Assembly: GCA_021737325.1 (NCBI GenBank) | Contig: JAIPED010000005.1 | Location: forward strand, 1 to 54,723 | From: Deltaproteobacteria bacterium | Lineage (GTDB): Bacteria > Desulfobacterota > Syntrophia > Syntrophales > JAIPED01 | DNA length: 54,723 nucleotides | Direction of reading: 5' to 3' | Shown here: positions 1 through 10,586 of the stretch, one piece after another | Layout: every line of letters begins with the position of its first letter | How positions within the stretch are numbered: the stretch's first letter is position 1 | Notes under the pieces: model-generated | Told to the model about the DNA's origin: nothing | Database searches by the model: none | Seen by the model: the letters and a program-made list of their open reading frames with translations, nothing else | Made by a program: the position numbers and the translations under genes

Positions 1-354
1 GGTGGTCTTAGTTAAGTTTGGCGTAGGGTTGTAGTGGTTGGGTGTAAGGAGCAGGGGAAGATCAGCGGCAACAAGAAGCCCCCTGAGGGGACTAACTGAC
101 AGCAAACAGCAACATCTGGTGGGCTGCTGCTGGTGTTTTTGGTGCGGGATATCGCTCCTTTTGGGAAGCATTTTCGTCAATCATGAAAAAAACTTGGCAA
201 AAACCAAACAAAAATAAAATGACGACCTTGTGCAAGGGCCTTTTTTTATTCATTAGAAAGGGGTATAAGGTGTTTTCTCCGCTACGCTACGAAAACGATT
301 TATTTATAAGGGGAAAGCGAATACAATACAAATACTTAACTTGGATATAAAATA
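1..354. other. Non-coding left edge of the window
   Basis: No convincing gene is seen here. The stretch holds small hairpins: a CCCC-TGA-GGGG hairpin at 80-90, a GCAGC/GCTGC-rich segment at about 108-136 followed by a short T run, and a terminator-like hairpin at 226-247. From about 180 onward the base composition becomes AT-rich like the defence genes that follow, so the edge of the acquired segment probably lies between about 140 and 300. Confidence 0.5.
226..247 (+). terminator. Probable intrinsic terminator
   Basis: The self-complementary sequence CCTTGTGCAAGG (226-237) is followed by GCC and seven T residues (241-247), the pattern of a Rho-independent terminator. It would end transcription of whatever lies upstream of the window. 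A related but weaker copy of this block occurs at 7284-7313. Confidence 0.5.
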
Positions 355-2733
355 ATGCATAGAATTAACGAAGCAACAGACACTGATCTGAAAATAATTG
401 AAGACTTAAAAAAACTCGGCTGGAAAGTCGGGGATACTTTGCTGTATCAACAAGAATACGCTTTAACCCCAGAACAACAAAAACAATTTGAGGGGAAGAA
501 AAGCGTTAAACCCGATATTACGCTTTTAGATTTGAATCGTAATATTATCGCTATTTTTGAAAATAAATTTGAAGATGAGAAAAAAGCACTTACTAAACTT
601 CGCACACTTTACGCTTCAATTTTAAAACCTCGTTTTTTATACGCCTGCTCACCAGAAAGAATTCTTTTTTATGATACCGAATGGAAAGGTCTTGAATCTG
701 GTGAATTTCGCCAAATCAACAGTTTGATGACGCTTGAAGAAATGCAACTCAAAGTCGAGCAGGCAAAAAAAATAAATCTTGATCGAGAAATAATCATTGA
801 TAAAGGTATTGCAGGAGGAATCAATCCAAGCTGTGGCAAAGAAACCTATTATCAAGCTGAATGTATTCAAGCGCTTATCCAAAGATATAAAGAAGGTAAA
901 CAAAAAATGCTTGTGCATATGGCTACTGGGCTAGGTAAAACTAGAACAATGGTTGCTTTTACGAAAGCACTTTTGGAATACAACATGGCGAAGCGAGTTT
1001 TATTTGTGGTTGATCGTGTTATGCTTGCCGAACAGGCTATCAACGACGGATTTTCGCTTATCAGTAAAGAATACTCAGCCGTTCGCATTACTTCCGGCAA
1101 TTACAAGCAATACAAAAACGCACAAATTCATGTTGTAGTGATTGATACGCTAGAAAATATTTATCAAAATATCCCAAGCACTTTTTACGACCTAATCATT
1201 GTTGATGAATGTCATCGCTCAATCAATATCAACCGCAAACTTATTTTTGATCACTTCTTATGTCCGCGTGTTGGATTGACTGCTACCCCGAGAACAGCAG
1301 TCGCCAAGAAAGGCGTAACAATTCCGGACGAAGATCTGGCAATTTTAGATACATACAGATTATTTGGCTGTGAAACTGGCGAGCCGGACTATCAATTCGA
1401 CCTTACTCGTGGCATTGATGAGGGCTTTCTGGCTCCCTATCAAGTTTTATCTATTGAAACCGAGTTAATCAAAACCGCGAAAGAAATCGGCGTTGAATTT
1501 GACCACTATATTGACCCGGAAACCGAGGAAGTAGTAAATCTCGAAAGCTCAAAAAAGATAAAATTGGAACAATTAAATAGAAAATTTATCGCTTGGGATA
1601 ATTGCTTGAGAATTGCCGAAGAACTAAAAGCAAATACAGAATATGGCGAAAAAGTAATTTTGTTTGGTGTCAGCCAATCGCACGCTGTTCAACTCGTCAA
1701 AGCAATCAATCAAATGTTTAAAACAAGCGAGGATGAATTATCGCCCCGTTATGCGGAAGCGATTATTTCAGAAAACGACGAGCTTAATGCCACTTTCAAA
1801 AAATGGTTCAAAGATCAAAATCACAAGCCGTTTGTCGCTGTTTCTGTGGATATTATGAGTACCGGCGTTGATATTCCTTGTGTCCGCTATATTGCTTTTG
1901 CCAATCTTACAAAATCGGTCGGTAAATATATTCAAATGCTTGGGCGCGGAACTCGCCTTGATCCTAAGACTGGAAAATTCAGTTTTAAGGTTTTGGACTT
2001 TGTGGGTCTGTGTCAAAAAATGGAAGATAACGGCAAGGGGACAGCAAAAGAAAATAAGAAAATTATTTCAATGGCTGGTGGTACAACAAGTCAAGGCGCT
2101 GGCTCAGGTACACACGGGACAGGTCATGCTGGAATTATTGATAATCCAGATCCGGCACATTTAATTCAGCGTGTTTACTTGCACGGCGATAATATTAAAG
2201 TGATAGACAATATTCCGATTGAGAAAGCCAAAGAGATATTTGAGGAAGAAATAAACAAAAATGCCACGCCGGAAATAGTTGAAATAAAAGAAAAAGTGAA
2301 AGCGGATGAAAATTATGAGCCAAGCGAGCAAGAGATTGATGAAATAAAAGTTTGGTCCAAAAATCCTAATGTTTATCTTGATGAAGGGCAGTTGCAAAAA
2401 GCCTATGACTTTGAACAGGGATCAATTTGGGACTTCTTCTTACACGCACTCAAAATCAAAAAAATTCCAACACCGAAAGAGCGAGTAGAAAGAGGTTTTG
2501 ATTCGTATGTTCAAACATACAATTTCAATGACAAACAAATTCAAATCTTGCGCGATATGAAAGATATTGTCTCGGCAAATATTGCTGAAAAAAAGAGGAT
2601 TTCACCGCAAGAAGTATTTAATAATCCTGTATTTGTAAGGATTATCGGTGCCGACTATCAGGAGGTAAATCAAACTTTTGATAATCGTTTCTCTCAAGTA
2701 TTTGAGGAATTACAATCATCATTTAAGGTATAA
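355..2733 (+). CDS. hsdR: Type I restriction enzyme, R subunit (HsdR)
   Basis: This is the motor and nuclease subunit of a type I restriction-modification system. It translocates DNA with ATP and cuts unmodified DNA at a distance. The N-terminal nuclease motif is visible as D54 followed by E69-x-K71. The SF2 helicase core has Walker A ATGLGKT (about residues 189-195), a DECH box (about 284-287), GLTATP, and a late QMLGRGTRLD motif VI. The C-terminal part is helical. At 792 aa it is shorter than EcoR124I-type HsdR proteins but complete by motif content. No good ribosome binding site precedes the ATG. The next gene (hsdM-hsdS) starts 3 bases after its stop, so the two are surely co-transcribed. 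The gene is AT-rich compared with the rest of the window. Confidence 0.93.
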   Translation: MHRINEATDTDLKIIEDLKKLGWKVGDTLLYQQEYALTPEQQKQFEGKKSVKPDITLLDLNRNIIAIFENKFEDEKKALTKLRTLYASILKPRFLYACSPERILFYDTEWKGLESGEFRQINSLMTLEEMQLKVEQAKKINLDREIIIDKGIAGGINPSCGKETYYQAECIQALIQRYKEGKQKMLVHMATGLGKTRTMVAFTKALLEYNMAKRVLFVVDRVMLAEQAINDGFSLISKEYSAVRITSGNYKQYKNAQIHVVVIDTLENIYQNIPSTFYDLIIVDECHRSININRKLIFDHFLCPRVGLTATPRTAVAKKGVTIPDEDLAILDTYRLFGCETGEPDYQFDLTRGIDEGFLAPYQVLSIETELIKTAKEIGVEFDHYIDPETEEVVNLESSKKIKLEQLNRKFIAWDNCLRIAEELKANTEYGEKVILFGVSQSHAVQLVKAINQMFKTSEDELSPRYAEAIISENDELNATFKKWFKDQNHKPFVAVSVDIMSTGVDIPCVRYIAFANLTKSVGKYIQMLGRGTRLDPKTGKFSFKVLDFVGLCQKMEDNGKGTAKENKKIISMAGGTTSQGAGSGTHGTGHAGIIDNPDPAHLIQRVYLHGDNIKVIDNIPIEKAKEIFEEEINKNATPEIVEIKEKVKADENYEPSEQEIDEIKVWSKNPNVYLDEGQLQKAYDFEQGSIWDFFLHALKIKKIPTPKERVERGFDSYVQTYNFNDKQIQILRDMKDIVSANIAEKKRISPQEVFNNPVFVRIIGADYQEVNQTFDNRFSQVFEELQSSFKV

Positions 2734-2736
2734 ACT

Positions 2737-5700
2737 ATGGGAAGATCAACAACACATTACGCTGATAGCGAAACGAATAATATCCTAAAAAGGCTTCATA
2801 ATAAGCTCCGCCCTGCTGGTACGCCGGTTGAAAGAGTTGAGTATATTATTGAGCTTCTTTTGCTTCGCATTTTTGAGGCCAAACTCAAACAAGAGGAATC
2901 ATTTAAACCGCTTCGCAATCTTTTTACCGGTGAAAATTATCGGCTTCTTTTTTCGCATTTACTTTCTCTCAACGGCGAGCAGATTTTGTCAGAACTCAAT
3001 AAAAATATTTTTCCTTTTTATTCCGCTATTCTTTCCAAAGCACGAACTGTAGTCAGCGGAAACTTGCCTCAAAAAATGCAAGATCAGTTGGTTTTAATGG
3101 AAGAAGTTTTTGCTAATTCTAACTTTACCAACAACGTCAAAGGCGGAGTGATAGCCGAAGTAATCGGCATGGTGAACGAAATTGACGAAAAATATATTTT
3201 AAAAACTGATTTGCTTGGTGATGCGATCGAGTCTGCTCTTTCAGAAACAGGCGGAACAAAAGATTTGGGACTATATCGAACACCTGACCATATCCGCCAA
3301 ATGATGGTTGAGATGGTTGATCCTGATTTTACAGACACGATTTTTGATCCCGCTTGCGGTACGGCAGGTTTTCTTTTTGACGCTTACGATTATGTGATAG
3401 AAAAAGCGCGCCAAACGAGGCAATTTCCAGCCGAACATATCGCCAATATGTTTTATCGCACCGGAATTAGCGGAATTGAATATCAAGGCAGAATCCGCAA
3501 AATGGCGGCGGTAAATATGTATATTCGCGGACTGAATCCGCACAACATTGATCAAGGCGACAGTCTCAAAATGTATGACCCGTCGCGAGACGGAGGAGGT
3601 AAAAGCGTGGTGATTGCTAATCCGCCTTTTGGAGCCGAGCGCGATCAGCCAGCATACCCAAATGTTTGGGAAGAATACTCCAAAGAATCAGAAACTACGA
3701 TTTTGTTTGTAAAACTAATGTTTGATTTGCTCAAAGACAAAGGGCGTTGTGCAGTAGTGGTTTCCGAAGGCTTTTTGACTTGGGGGCAAAACAGCGCCTC
3801 AGCTTTGCGAAAAATGCTTTTGAACGAAGCCAACTTGCGAGCAGTTATTTCACTTCCGCAAGGAGTATTTGTAAGCAAGAGCGGACAAGGAGCCAAAACC
3901 TCTATTTTGTATTTTGAAAAAGGTGAGCCGACAGATTTTGTTTGGTATTACAAAATAGAAAATGACGGCTTTAGTATGGGAACCAATAGAAAACCGATTG
4001 AAGGCAGTCAGATTCCAGAACTTCTGAAATTGTTTACAGAAGTGAAACAAGGCAAAAAGCCACAAGATACAAAACACAGTTTTTGTATTTCTAAAGAACA
4101 AATTGAAACACTTGATCCGCGAATTGCCGAGCGAATAAAAAAAGAAGTCAGCGAAAAGACCAAAGAAAAGAACGCCAAAAAACGAGAAAAACTCGTGGCG
4201 GACTTAGATAAAAAACTGGAAGGCAAAAAGATCAGCAAAGAAATGTACGATGAGAAATTGTGGCAGTTTGACAATATTGTGGAAGGACAAACTGATAACG
4301 AAGTCGCCAAAGCAATTGAAAAAGCCCACAATTATCATTTTAACCTGCAAAATTACCGCAGTAACTTGAGTGCGGAGCAGATAAAAGATTGGCAAGAAGT
4401 TTTGAAAGGTACAGAAATCAAAAATGGCTCAAAGATTGATAAACGCTACCTTGAATTACAAAAAGCCGATCCCAAAACTGCCTTACAAATTCTTGCTTCT
4501 TTTAACCCACAAAATGCCCTGCAAATGGATATTGCAAGAGAGTATTTGAGTAAGTTGGATAAACAGGTTTTGGAAAAAGAAGAAAAACTCAAAAAACTAG
4601 AGGAGATTTTAAGAAAAGGTTTTCAATATCCAATAGTTTCTCTAAAGGACTTGATCATTGTAAACGAAGACAAAATCAAACCTGCAAACTTCCCTGAAAC
4701 GGAATTTACAATTTTAGGCGTATCAAACCAAACAGGCGTTTTTGTAAATGAAAAACAGCTTGGAGATAATATCAAACAATCATATTTTAGAGTTTATAAA
4801 AATCAGTTTTGCTACAACCCATACAGAATCAATGTCGGATCTATTGGTTTTTGCGAATTTGAAATTGAAAATCAGATTATTAGCGGAGCATACAATATTT
4901 TTGGCTGTAAAGAAGATGAGTTAAATCCGAAATATCTTGACGCGCTTTTCAAAACAAAAATGTTTCTTGATTTTGTTAATGAAAAAGCAAATGGCGGGGT
5001 TCGCATGGATTTTAAAATTGAAAGCATGCAGGAATCGCAAATCCCTCTCCCACCACTTGAAGTTCAAAATGAAATCGTCGAAAAAATCGAAAAGCAAAAG
5101 CAGATTATTGAGGGGGCGGAGAGGATTGAAGCTAATTGGAATATTGCTAATGATTTATTTGTTGCCGATAATTCAGTTGAACTAGGTTATCATCTCGTTT
5201 TTGTTTCAAGTGGGTCAACTCCTTTGGGTGGGGAGAGTAATTATACAAGTGAAGGGATTTTATTTATAAGAAGTCAAAATGTATTAAAAGGAAAATGTGA
5301 TTTTTCTGATGCTGTTTTTATTCCAGAAGATATTCATGCAAAAATGCAAAGAACCCATTTAGCTAAAAATGATGTCTTATTAAACATAACAGGTGCATCT
5401 ATTGGCAGATCGGCTGTATTTAAAGAGGACAAAAAGGCAAATGTAAATCAGCATGTCGCAATATTAAGAGTAAAAAAAGATATTTTTCCTGATTATCTTT
5501 CTTATGTTTTAAATTCACCATACTTACAAAAACAGATAGATTCTTTACAAAACGGTGCCTCACGACAAGGATTAAATTTTGATCAAATTAAAAAACTTAA
5601 AATCCCACTTCCTCCCCTCGAAACTCAACGTCAAATCGTGGAAAAACTGGATAAGCAAATGCAGGCTTTGGAAGGCGTGCGAATGCTCAAATCCGAAGCC

Positions 5701-5745
5701 GAAAAGCGAATTGAAGAGATTTTAGCGGGAGTTTGGGGAGAGTAA
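2737..5745 (+). CDS. Fused type I modification and specificity protein (HsdM-HsdS)
   Basis: A single 1002-aa chain joins the N6-adenine methyltransferase (HsdM) and the DNA-recognition subunit (HsdS), which are usually separate. The HsdM part has the SAM-binding motif DPACGTAGFL (about residue 204) and the catalytic NPPF motif (about residue 295). A Lys/Glu-rich helical linker covers about 425-620. Two target-recognition domains follow (about 625-790 and 805-985). Each ends in the typical PLPPLE.Q..IV.K conserved helix start (PLPPLEVQNEIVEKI and PLPPLETQRQIVEKL). The reading frame is continuous across the junction, so this is a real fusion and not an assembly artefact visible here. It should methylate a bipartite site and provide specificity to the HsdR encoded just upstream. 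Confidence 0.92.
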   Translation: MGRSTTHYADSETNNILKRLHNKLRPAGTPVERVEYIIELLLLRIFEAKLKQEESFKPLRNLFTGENYRLLFSHLLSLNGEQILSELNKNIFPFYSAILSKARTVVSGNLPQKMQDQLVLMEEVFANSNFTNNVKGGVIAEVIGMVNEIDEKYILKTDLLGDAIESALSETGGTKDLGLYRTPDHIRQMMVEMVDPDFTDTIFDPACGTAGFLFDAYDYVIEKARQTRQFPAEHIANMFYRTGISGIEYQGRIRKMAAVNMYIRGLNPHNIDQGDSLKMYDPSRDGGGKSVVIANPPFGAERDQPAYPNVWEEYSKESETTILFVKLMFDLLKDKGRCAVVVSEGFLTWGQNSASALRKMLLNEANLRAVISLPQGVFVSKSGQGAKTSILYFEKGEPTDFVWYYKIENDGFSMGTNRKPIEGSQIPELLKLFTEVKQGKKPQDTKHSFCISKEQIETLDPRIAERIKKEVSEKTKEKNAKKREKLVADLDKKLEGKKISKEMYDEKLWQFDNIVEGQTDNEVAKAIEKAHNYHFNLQNYRSNLSAEQIKDWQEVLKGTEIKNGSKIDKRYLELQKADPKTALQILASFNPQNALQMDIAREYLSKLDKQVLEKEEKLKKLEEILRKGFQYPIVSLKDLIIVNEDKIKPANFPETEFTILGVSNQTGVFVNEKQLGDNIKQSYFRVYKNQFCYNPYRINVGSIGFCEFEIENQIISGAYNIFGCKEDELNPKYLDALFKTKMFLDFVNEKANGGVRMDFKIESMQESQIPLPPLEVQNEIVEKIEKQKQIIEGAERIEANWNIANDLFVADNSVELGYHLVFVSSGSTPLGGESNYTSEGILFIRSQNVLKGKCDFSDAVFIPEDIHAKMQRTHLAKNDVLLNITGASIGRSAVFKEDKKANVNQHVAILRVKKDIFPDYLSYVLNSPYLQKQIDSLQNGASRQGLNFDQIKKLKIPLPPLETQRQIVEKLDKQMQALEGVRMLKSEAEKRIEEILAGVWGE

Positions 5746-5783
5746 ATTAGAAATGAGGAATTTTGAATCATAAATTAAAAATT

Positions 5784-6941
5784 ATGCCATCTAATCAAAA
5801 ACCAACGGAAGACGAAATTATTCAAAACTCAAAAACGGATGTTTTGTATACAACTGATTTTCAAGATGGAAAATATTTTCAAGTGGTATTTGAAGATGAA
5901 ACAGGCTTTGGTATCCAAATTGCAACAAGAACAATGTTTAAGGTTTTATATATAAAAAACAAAGCTGATCTAACTTCTTTTGAAATTGTTAAATGCACCA
6001 AAAAATCAGACAAAGCAGAATTTGAAGACAAACAAAAAGTAACGCTATCACAATTTAATTTTTCTCAACTTATTGCATTTTTAAAGCTTATCTCTAAGCT
6101 TGATCTAAAAGGGATTACCGAAGGAAAAATATCTTTATCAAATGATGAGTTAGGAGAATTAGATGATGAGACAAAGAAGAAAATTAAAACGCTTTTATCA
6201 AAAAATGATGGAGCTGATTTAATTCAAGAATTATTAAATAACGGCAATCTCACAACCAAAGACATTGTAAATACTGGGTACAGAAAAGAACAACTAGAAA
6301 TTTTTAGAAAATTATTAGAAGAGAATTATTTAGATGATTACAAAAACATTGAGGCTCAAAAATATTCAAAGCAAAACGAGCCGCCAATAACAGCACAATC
6401 AAAAAATGAAAAAGTTTGGCAATATTTTTTTGAACAAAATCAATGGATATTTGGTTATGGGTTAGATTATCGTTTTATGGGAATTTTACAGAGAGAATTT
6501 GCAGCTTCAATTTCAGAAGCGGATGGTTCAAATACTGTTTTTGCTGATTATTTATTGGGAGATAAAAAATTTACTACATTTGTAGAAATCAAATTACCGG
6601 ATACAAATATTTTTGGACAATCAAAAAACAGATCAGGCTCTTGGTGTTTATCATCAGATTTAATCGATGCTGTCTCACAAATTCTTGAACAAAAAGCCAG
6701 TGGAACAATAAAACTAGAAAAAGAACAACATGATTCAAGTGGAAATAAAATCACACAAAAATCTTATGATTCAAAAACTGTTTTAATAATGGGAAATTGG
6801 AAAGAAACTAAAGAATGTAATGATTTAGAAAAAAAGATAAAAGAAAAAACATTTGAACTTTTTAGAAGAGATTCTAGAAATATTGAAATTATTACTTATG
6901 ATGAAATTTACGAAAGGGCAAAATATATTGTTGAGCAATAA
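5784..6941 (+). CDS. Shedu-type defence nuclease (DUF4263, SduA-like)
   Basis: The C-terminal half carries the DUF4263 signature: an E..W..FF..N.WIFG block followed by a PD-(D/E)xK-like core (an aspartate in VFADYLLG, and VEIKLPDT with E and K 13 and 15 residues later). Shedu proteins of this family are single-gene anti-phage nucleases; that role is established for characterised members and inferred here. The N-terminal half (about 190 residues) is not recognised and probably senses the infection trigger. It lies 38 bases after the HsdM-HsdS gene and is even more AT-rich. The start is uncertain: ATG at 5784 has no Shine-Dalgarno, while a TTG at 5763 has GAGGA only 3 bases upstream and would add 7 residues. 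Confidence 0.85.
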   Translation: MPSNQKPTEDEIIQNSKTDVLYTTDFQDGKYFQVVFEDETGFGIQIATRTMFKVLYIKNKADLTSFEIVKCTKKSDKAEFEDKQKVTLSQFNFSQLIAFLKLISKLDLKGITEGKISLSNDELGELDDETKKKIKTLLSKNDGADLIQELLNNGNLTTKDIVNTGYRKEQLEIFRKLLEENYLDDYKNIEAQKYSKQNEPPITAQSKNEKVWQYFFEQNQWIFGYGLDYRFMGILQREFAASISEADGSNTVFADYLLGDKKFTTFVEIKLPDTNIFGQSKNRSGSWCLSSDLIDAVSQILEQKASGTIKLEKEQHDSSGNKITQKSYDSKTVLIMGNWKETKECNDLEKKIKEKTFELFRRDSRNIEIITYDEIYERAKYIVEQ

Positions 6942-7352
6942 GTTGTTTTCGGTCGGGGCAATTCACCCCTTTAGCTCCCCTCTTGCCCCTCCCTCAAACA
7001 GAATAAGGAGTTTAGAGATTTTGGGCATTCATCCCTAACCCCTCTGCCCAAAATACAAAACAAAAAAACAAATTTATGATTATTGAATAAAAAGCCTGTC
7101 AAAATTAAATTGAATGAAAAATATTTTTTGAACTCGCTTCTTTCAGTCGCGCCCCGCTGCGCTCTCGCCTCCGCTACGCTACGGTTCGGGGCTCGGCTCG
7201 CCCCTCACCCATATTTTGCTCCCGTTGGTCGCAAAAACATCGCATACGCTGGAACGATAAATGATTTTTCCGGGGCGACAAATTAAAATGACTGCCCTGT
7301 GCTGGGGTCTTTATGATGGAAGAATATGATGGATGTTCAAGGAAGGGGAGGA
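6942..7352. other. Intergenic stretch at the right edge of the defence module
   Basis: No convincing gene is present; short open frames here are low-complexity. At about 7147-7205 there is a GC-rich, pyrimidine-biased, repetitive patch (GCGCCCCGCTGCGCTC, CTCCGCTACGCTACG, CTCGGCTCGCCCC) in otherwise AT-rich DNA. The 15-mer CTCCGCTACGCTACG at 7169-7183 also occurs at 277-291. TAAAATGAC at 7284-7292 also occurs at 215-223, each time followed by a small hairpin. Confidence 0.5.
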
Positions 7353-7383
7353 GACAAGGGCGGGAGACATTTCCGCCCTTGTC
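7353..7383 (-). terminator. Hairpin downstream of gdhA
   Basis: GACAAGGGCGG (7353-7363) and CCGCCCTTGTC (7373-7383) form a perfect 11-bp stem with a 9-base loop, 21 bases beyond the gdhA stop codon. There is no strong U tract on the minus strand, so it may stabilise the mRNA 3' end or act as a weak terminator. Confidence 0.6.
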
Positions 7384-7404
7384 CATAGATAAAAAGCAAC
7401 CTTT

Positions 7405-8781
<1,377 letters not shown>

Positions 8782-8792
8782 CTATTAAAAAC

Positions 8793-8804
8793 AACAAAAT
8801 TGTT
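8793..8804. promoter_or_regulatory. Operator-like 12-mer, copy 1
   Basis: AACAAAATTGTT occurs here, 54 bp upstream of the gdhA start codon, and again at 8878-8889. The arms AACAA/TTGTT are inverted around a 2-base centre. The centres are 85 bp apart, close to eight helical turns, so a dimeric regulator could bind both and loop the DNA. The regulator is unknown. Confidence 0.4.
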
Positions 8805-8877
8805 ACAAGAATGAACAACAATTTCGTCTTTTGCGGGCTAACACCACGGGAAAATCAAAGTCAATGCGATTTAGTAG

Positions 8878-8889
8878 AACAAAATTGTT
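8878..8889. promoter_or_regulatory. Operator-like 12-mer, copy 2
   Basis: This is the second identical AACAAAATTGTT, extended here to the inverted repeat GAACAAAATTGTTC (8877-8890). It lies between gdhA and the divergent sigma-54 activator gene and could serve either promoter. Confidence 0.4.
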
Positions 8890-9040
8890 CAATCTGGAAG
8901 AACGACCGTTATGCTTCGTTGGTTAAATAGCTCGGCGGGCCTGGTGAACAATGACGAAGTCGCATGGAAGGTATAAACTTCTTTGCAAAAATGGCACGAT
9001 AATGTAACAAAACCCGCAAGAAGCCAGAAAAAAAGGGGAA

Positions 9041-9076
9041 ATGGAGCCAAGAGGTTATGGAGCGGACAATAGATGA
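9041..9076 (+). CDS. Possible 11-codon leader ORF overlapping the activator start
   Basis: ATG at 9041 follows an AAAAGGGGAA sequence, a better ribosome binding site than that of the activator. It encodes [11 protein letters not shown] and stops at 9076, overlapping the activator start (9057) in another frame. Ribosomes reading it would cover the activator start, which would suit translational coupling or attenuation. It may equally be chance. Confidence 0.25.
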   Translation: MEPRGYGADNR

Positions 9077-10586
9077 GCTCGTTGCCCTATATGAGATTGC
9101 CCGGATATTGGCGAAACCTGGCGACCTCAAGGATAAGCTAACCAATGTTCTTGGGGAAATGGATGAGCGGTTACTGATGCGCCGAGGAATGATTTCCCTT
9201 TTAGATAGGGAGATGAAGGAAGCTTGGTTGGATGTAGCGCATGGTGTGGATATTAGCGGGTTAAAAATCACCTATCGTCCAGGGGAGGGTGTTACCGGAC
9301 AGGTTGCTTTGACCGGCAAGCCTATAGCAATTCCTAACATCGCCGATTCTCCCCTTTTTCTTGATAGAACTGGCGCGAGAAGCAGTCTTAACCGCTTTGA
9401 GCTCTCTTTTTTGTGTGTTCCTATCATTTATGAGGGTAGGGTCGTGGGGGTTCTTTCGGCAGATAAAAATGCCGATGTGATCGTGGATATCAATAGGGAT
9501 TTGGAGCTACTCGGTGATATTGCCGAGCTTGTTGCCCGCTCTGCTCATTACCTCTCCATAGAAGAGGAAAATCGTCGTTTACGCGAAATTGTTGGCAAAT
9601 CAAGGCAACCTTCTCTGGAGATAATTGGTCAATCAAAACGAATGCGAGAGGTCTTTGCTCTCATTGCTCAAGTTGCGGATTCCAACACCACGGTTCTCAT
9701 CAACGGCGAAACAGGCACTGGCAAGGAACTAGTTGCCCGTTCCATCCATATAGGTAGCTCCCGCTCAAAGGGACCGCTGGTAATGGTTAACTGCGCCGCG
9801 ATACCGGATACCCTATTAGAATCCGAGCTTTTTGGGCATGTCAAGGGTGCTTTTACTGGTGCTCTTTTTTCTCGTCGGGGACGCTTTGAAGAGGCTCATG
9901 GCGGCACTATTTTTCTCGATGAAGTTGGAGAGCTTTCTCCTGCAGCACAGGCGAAGTTGTTACGCGTTTTGCAGGAGAGGTGTTTCCAGCCCTTGGGGTC
10001 TTCTAGGGTGGTACAGGTAAATGTAAGAATTATCGCCGCGACTAACCGTAACATTTCCAGCGATGTTGATTCAGGTCGTTTTCGTGCGGATCTTTATTAT
10101 CGTCTTAATGTCTTTGCTATTAATCTCCCCTCTCTACGAGACAGGGGTTCCGATGTTTTGTTGCTTGCAGATCACTTTCTCCACCGCTTTGCCGAAAATC
10201 TACAAAAACCGATAAAGCAGATTTCCCCTGATGTCTCCAATGTGTTTCTTTCCCATGAGTGGCATGGGAATGTCCGTGAACTGGAAAACTGCATGGAAAG
10301 GGCGGTGCTCGTTTGTTCGGGAGACGCCATTGAGATAGAGCATCTTCCTCCGACGATGCTGGCAAAGGAAAAAGTAACTGCCTCGGCAAGGGAGGGGAGA
10401 TTTAATTCTCTGGTGGAAACTCAAGAAAAAAATCTCATTATCGAAGCACTCGAGGAATCTGAGGGGAATCAAAGCAAAGCTGCCGCAAGGATAGGCATCA
10501 CCAAGCGGGTTATCCAGTACAAAATAAAAAAATATGCCATTGACCCGAAGCGCTGGAAGCCCGTTAGGGGCGAAAAATTCCGATGA
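9057..10586 (+). CDS. Sigma-54-dependent transcriptional activator, NifA-like (GAF-AAA+-HTH)
   Basis: This bacterial enhancer-binding protein uses ATP to remodel sigma-54 RNA polymerase. An N-terminal GAF domain (about 10-170) is the likely sensor. The AAA+ domain (about 195-420) has Walker A GETGTGKE (about 217-224), the sigma-54 contact loop GAFTGA (about 264-269), Walker [11 protein letters not shown] and the FRADLYYRL and NVRELENC motifs. A Fis-type HTH (about 465-500) contains [22 protein letters not shown], close in style to NifA. The absence of a receiver domain also fits NifA/FhlA-type rather than NtrC-type control. NifA identity is only a suggestion, since no nif structural genes are in view. 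The divergent gdhA and the -24/-12 promoter at 23.08 kb are plausible targets. The start ATG sits inside a short out-of-frame upstream ORF (9041-9076). Confidence 0.9.
   Translation: MERTIDELVALYEIARILAKPGDLKDKLTNVLGEMDERLLMRRGMISLLDREMKEAWLDVAHGVDISGLKITYRPGEGVTGQVALTGKPIAIPNIADSPLFLDRTGARSSLNRFELSFLCVPIIYEGRVVGVLSADKNADVIVDINRDLELLGDIAELVARSAHYLSIEEENRRLREIVGKSRQPSLEIIGQSKRMREVFALIAQVADSNTTVLINGETGTGKELVARSIHIGSSRSKGPLVMVNCAAIPDTLLESELFGHVKGAFTGALFSRRGRFEEAHGGTIFLDEVGELSPAAQAKLLRVLQERCFQPLGSSRVVQVNVRIIAATNRNISSDVDSGRFRADLYYRLNVFAINLPSLRDRGSDVLLLADHFLHRFAENLQKPIKQISPDVSNVFLSHEWHGNVRELENCMERAVLVCSGDAIEIEHLPPTMLAKEKVTASAREGRFNSLVETQEKNLIIEALEESEGNQSKAAARIGITKRVIQYKIKKYAIDPKRWKPVRGEKFR

Noticed and set aside
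7083-7286. 67-codon open frame after the Shedu gene
   Set aside because: It is composed of a low-complexity GC-rich patch and AT-rich flank, has no ribosome binding site and resembles no protein.
8992-9008. TGGCACG followed by ATAATGTAA upstream of the sigma-54 activator, as a -24/-12 promoter
   Set aside because: The -24 half is perfect, but the -12 position reads GT/TA instead of GC at the needed spacing, so it is not called.
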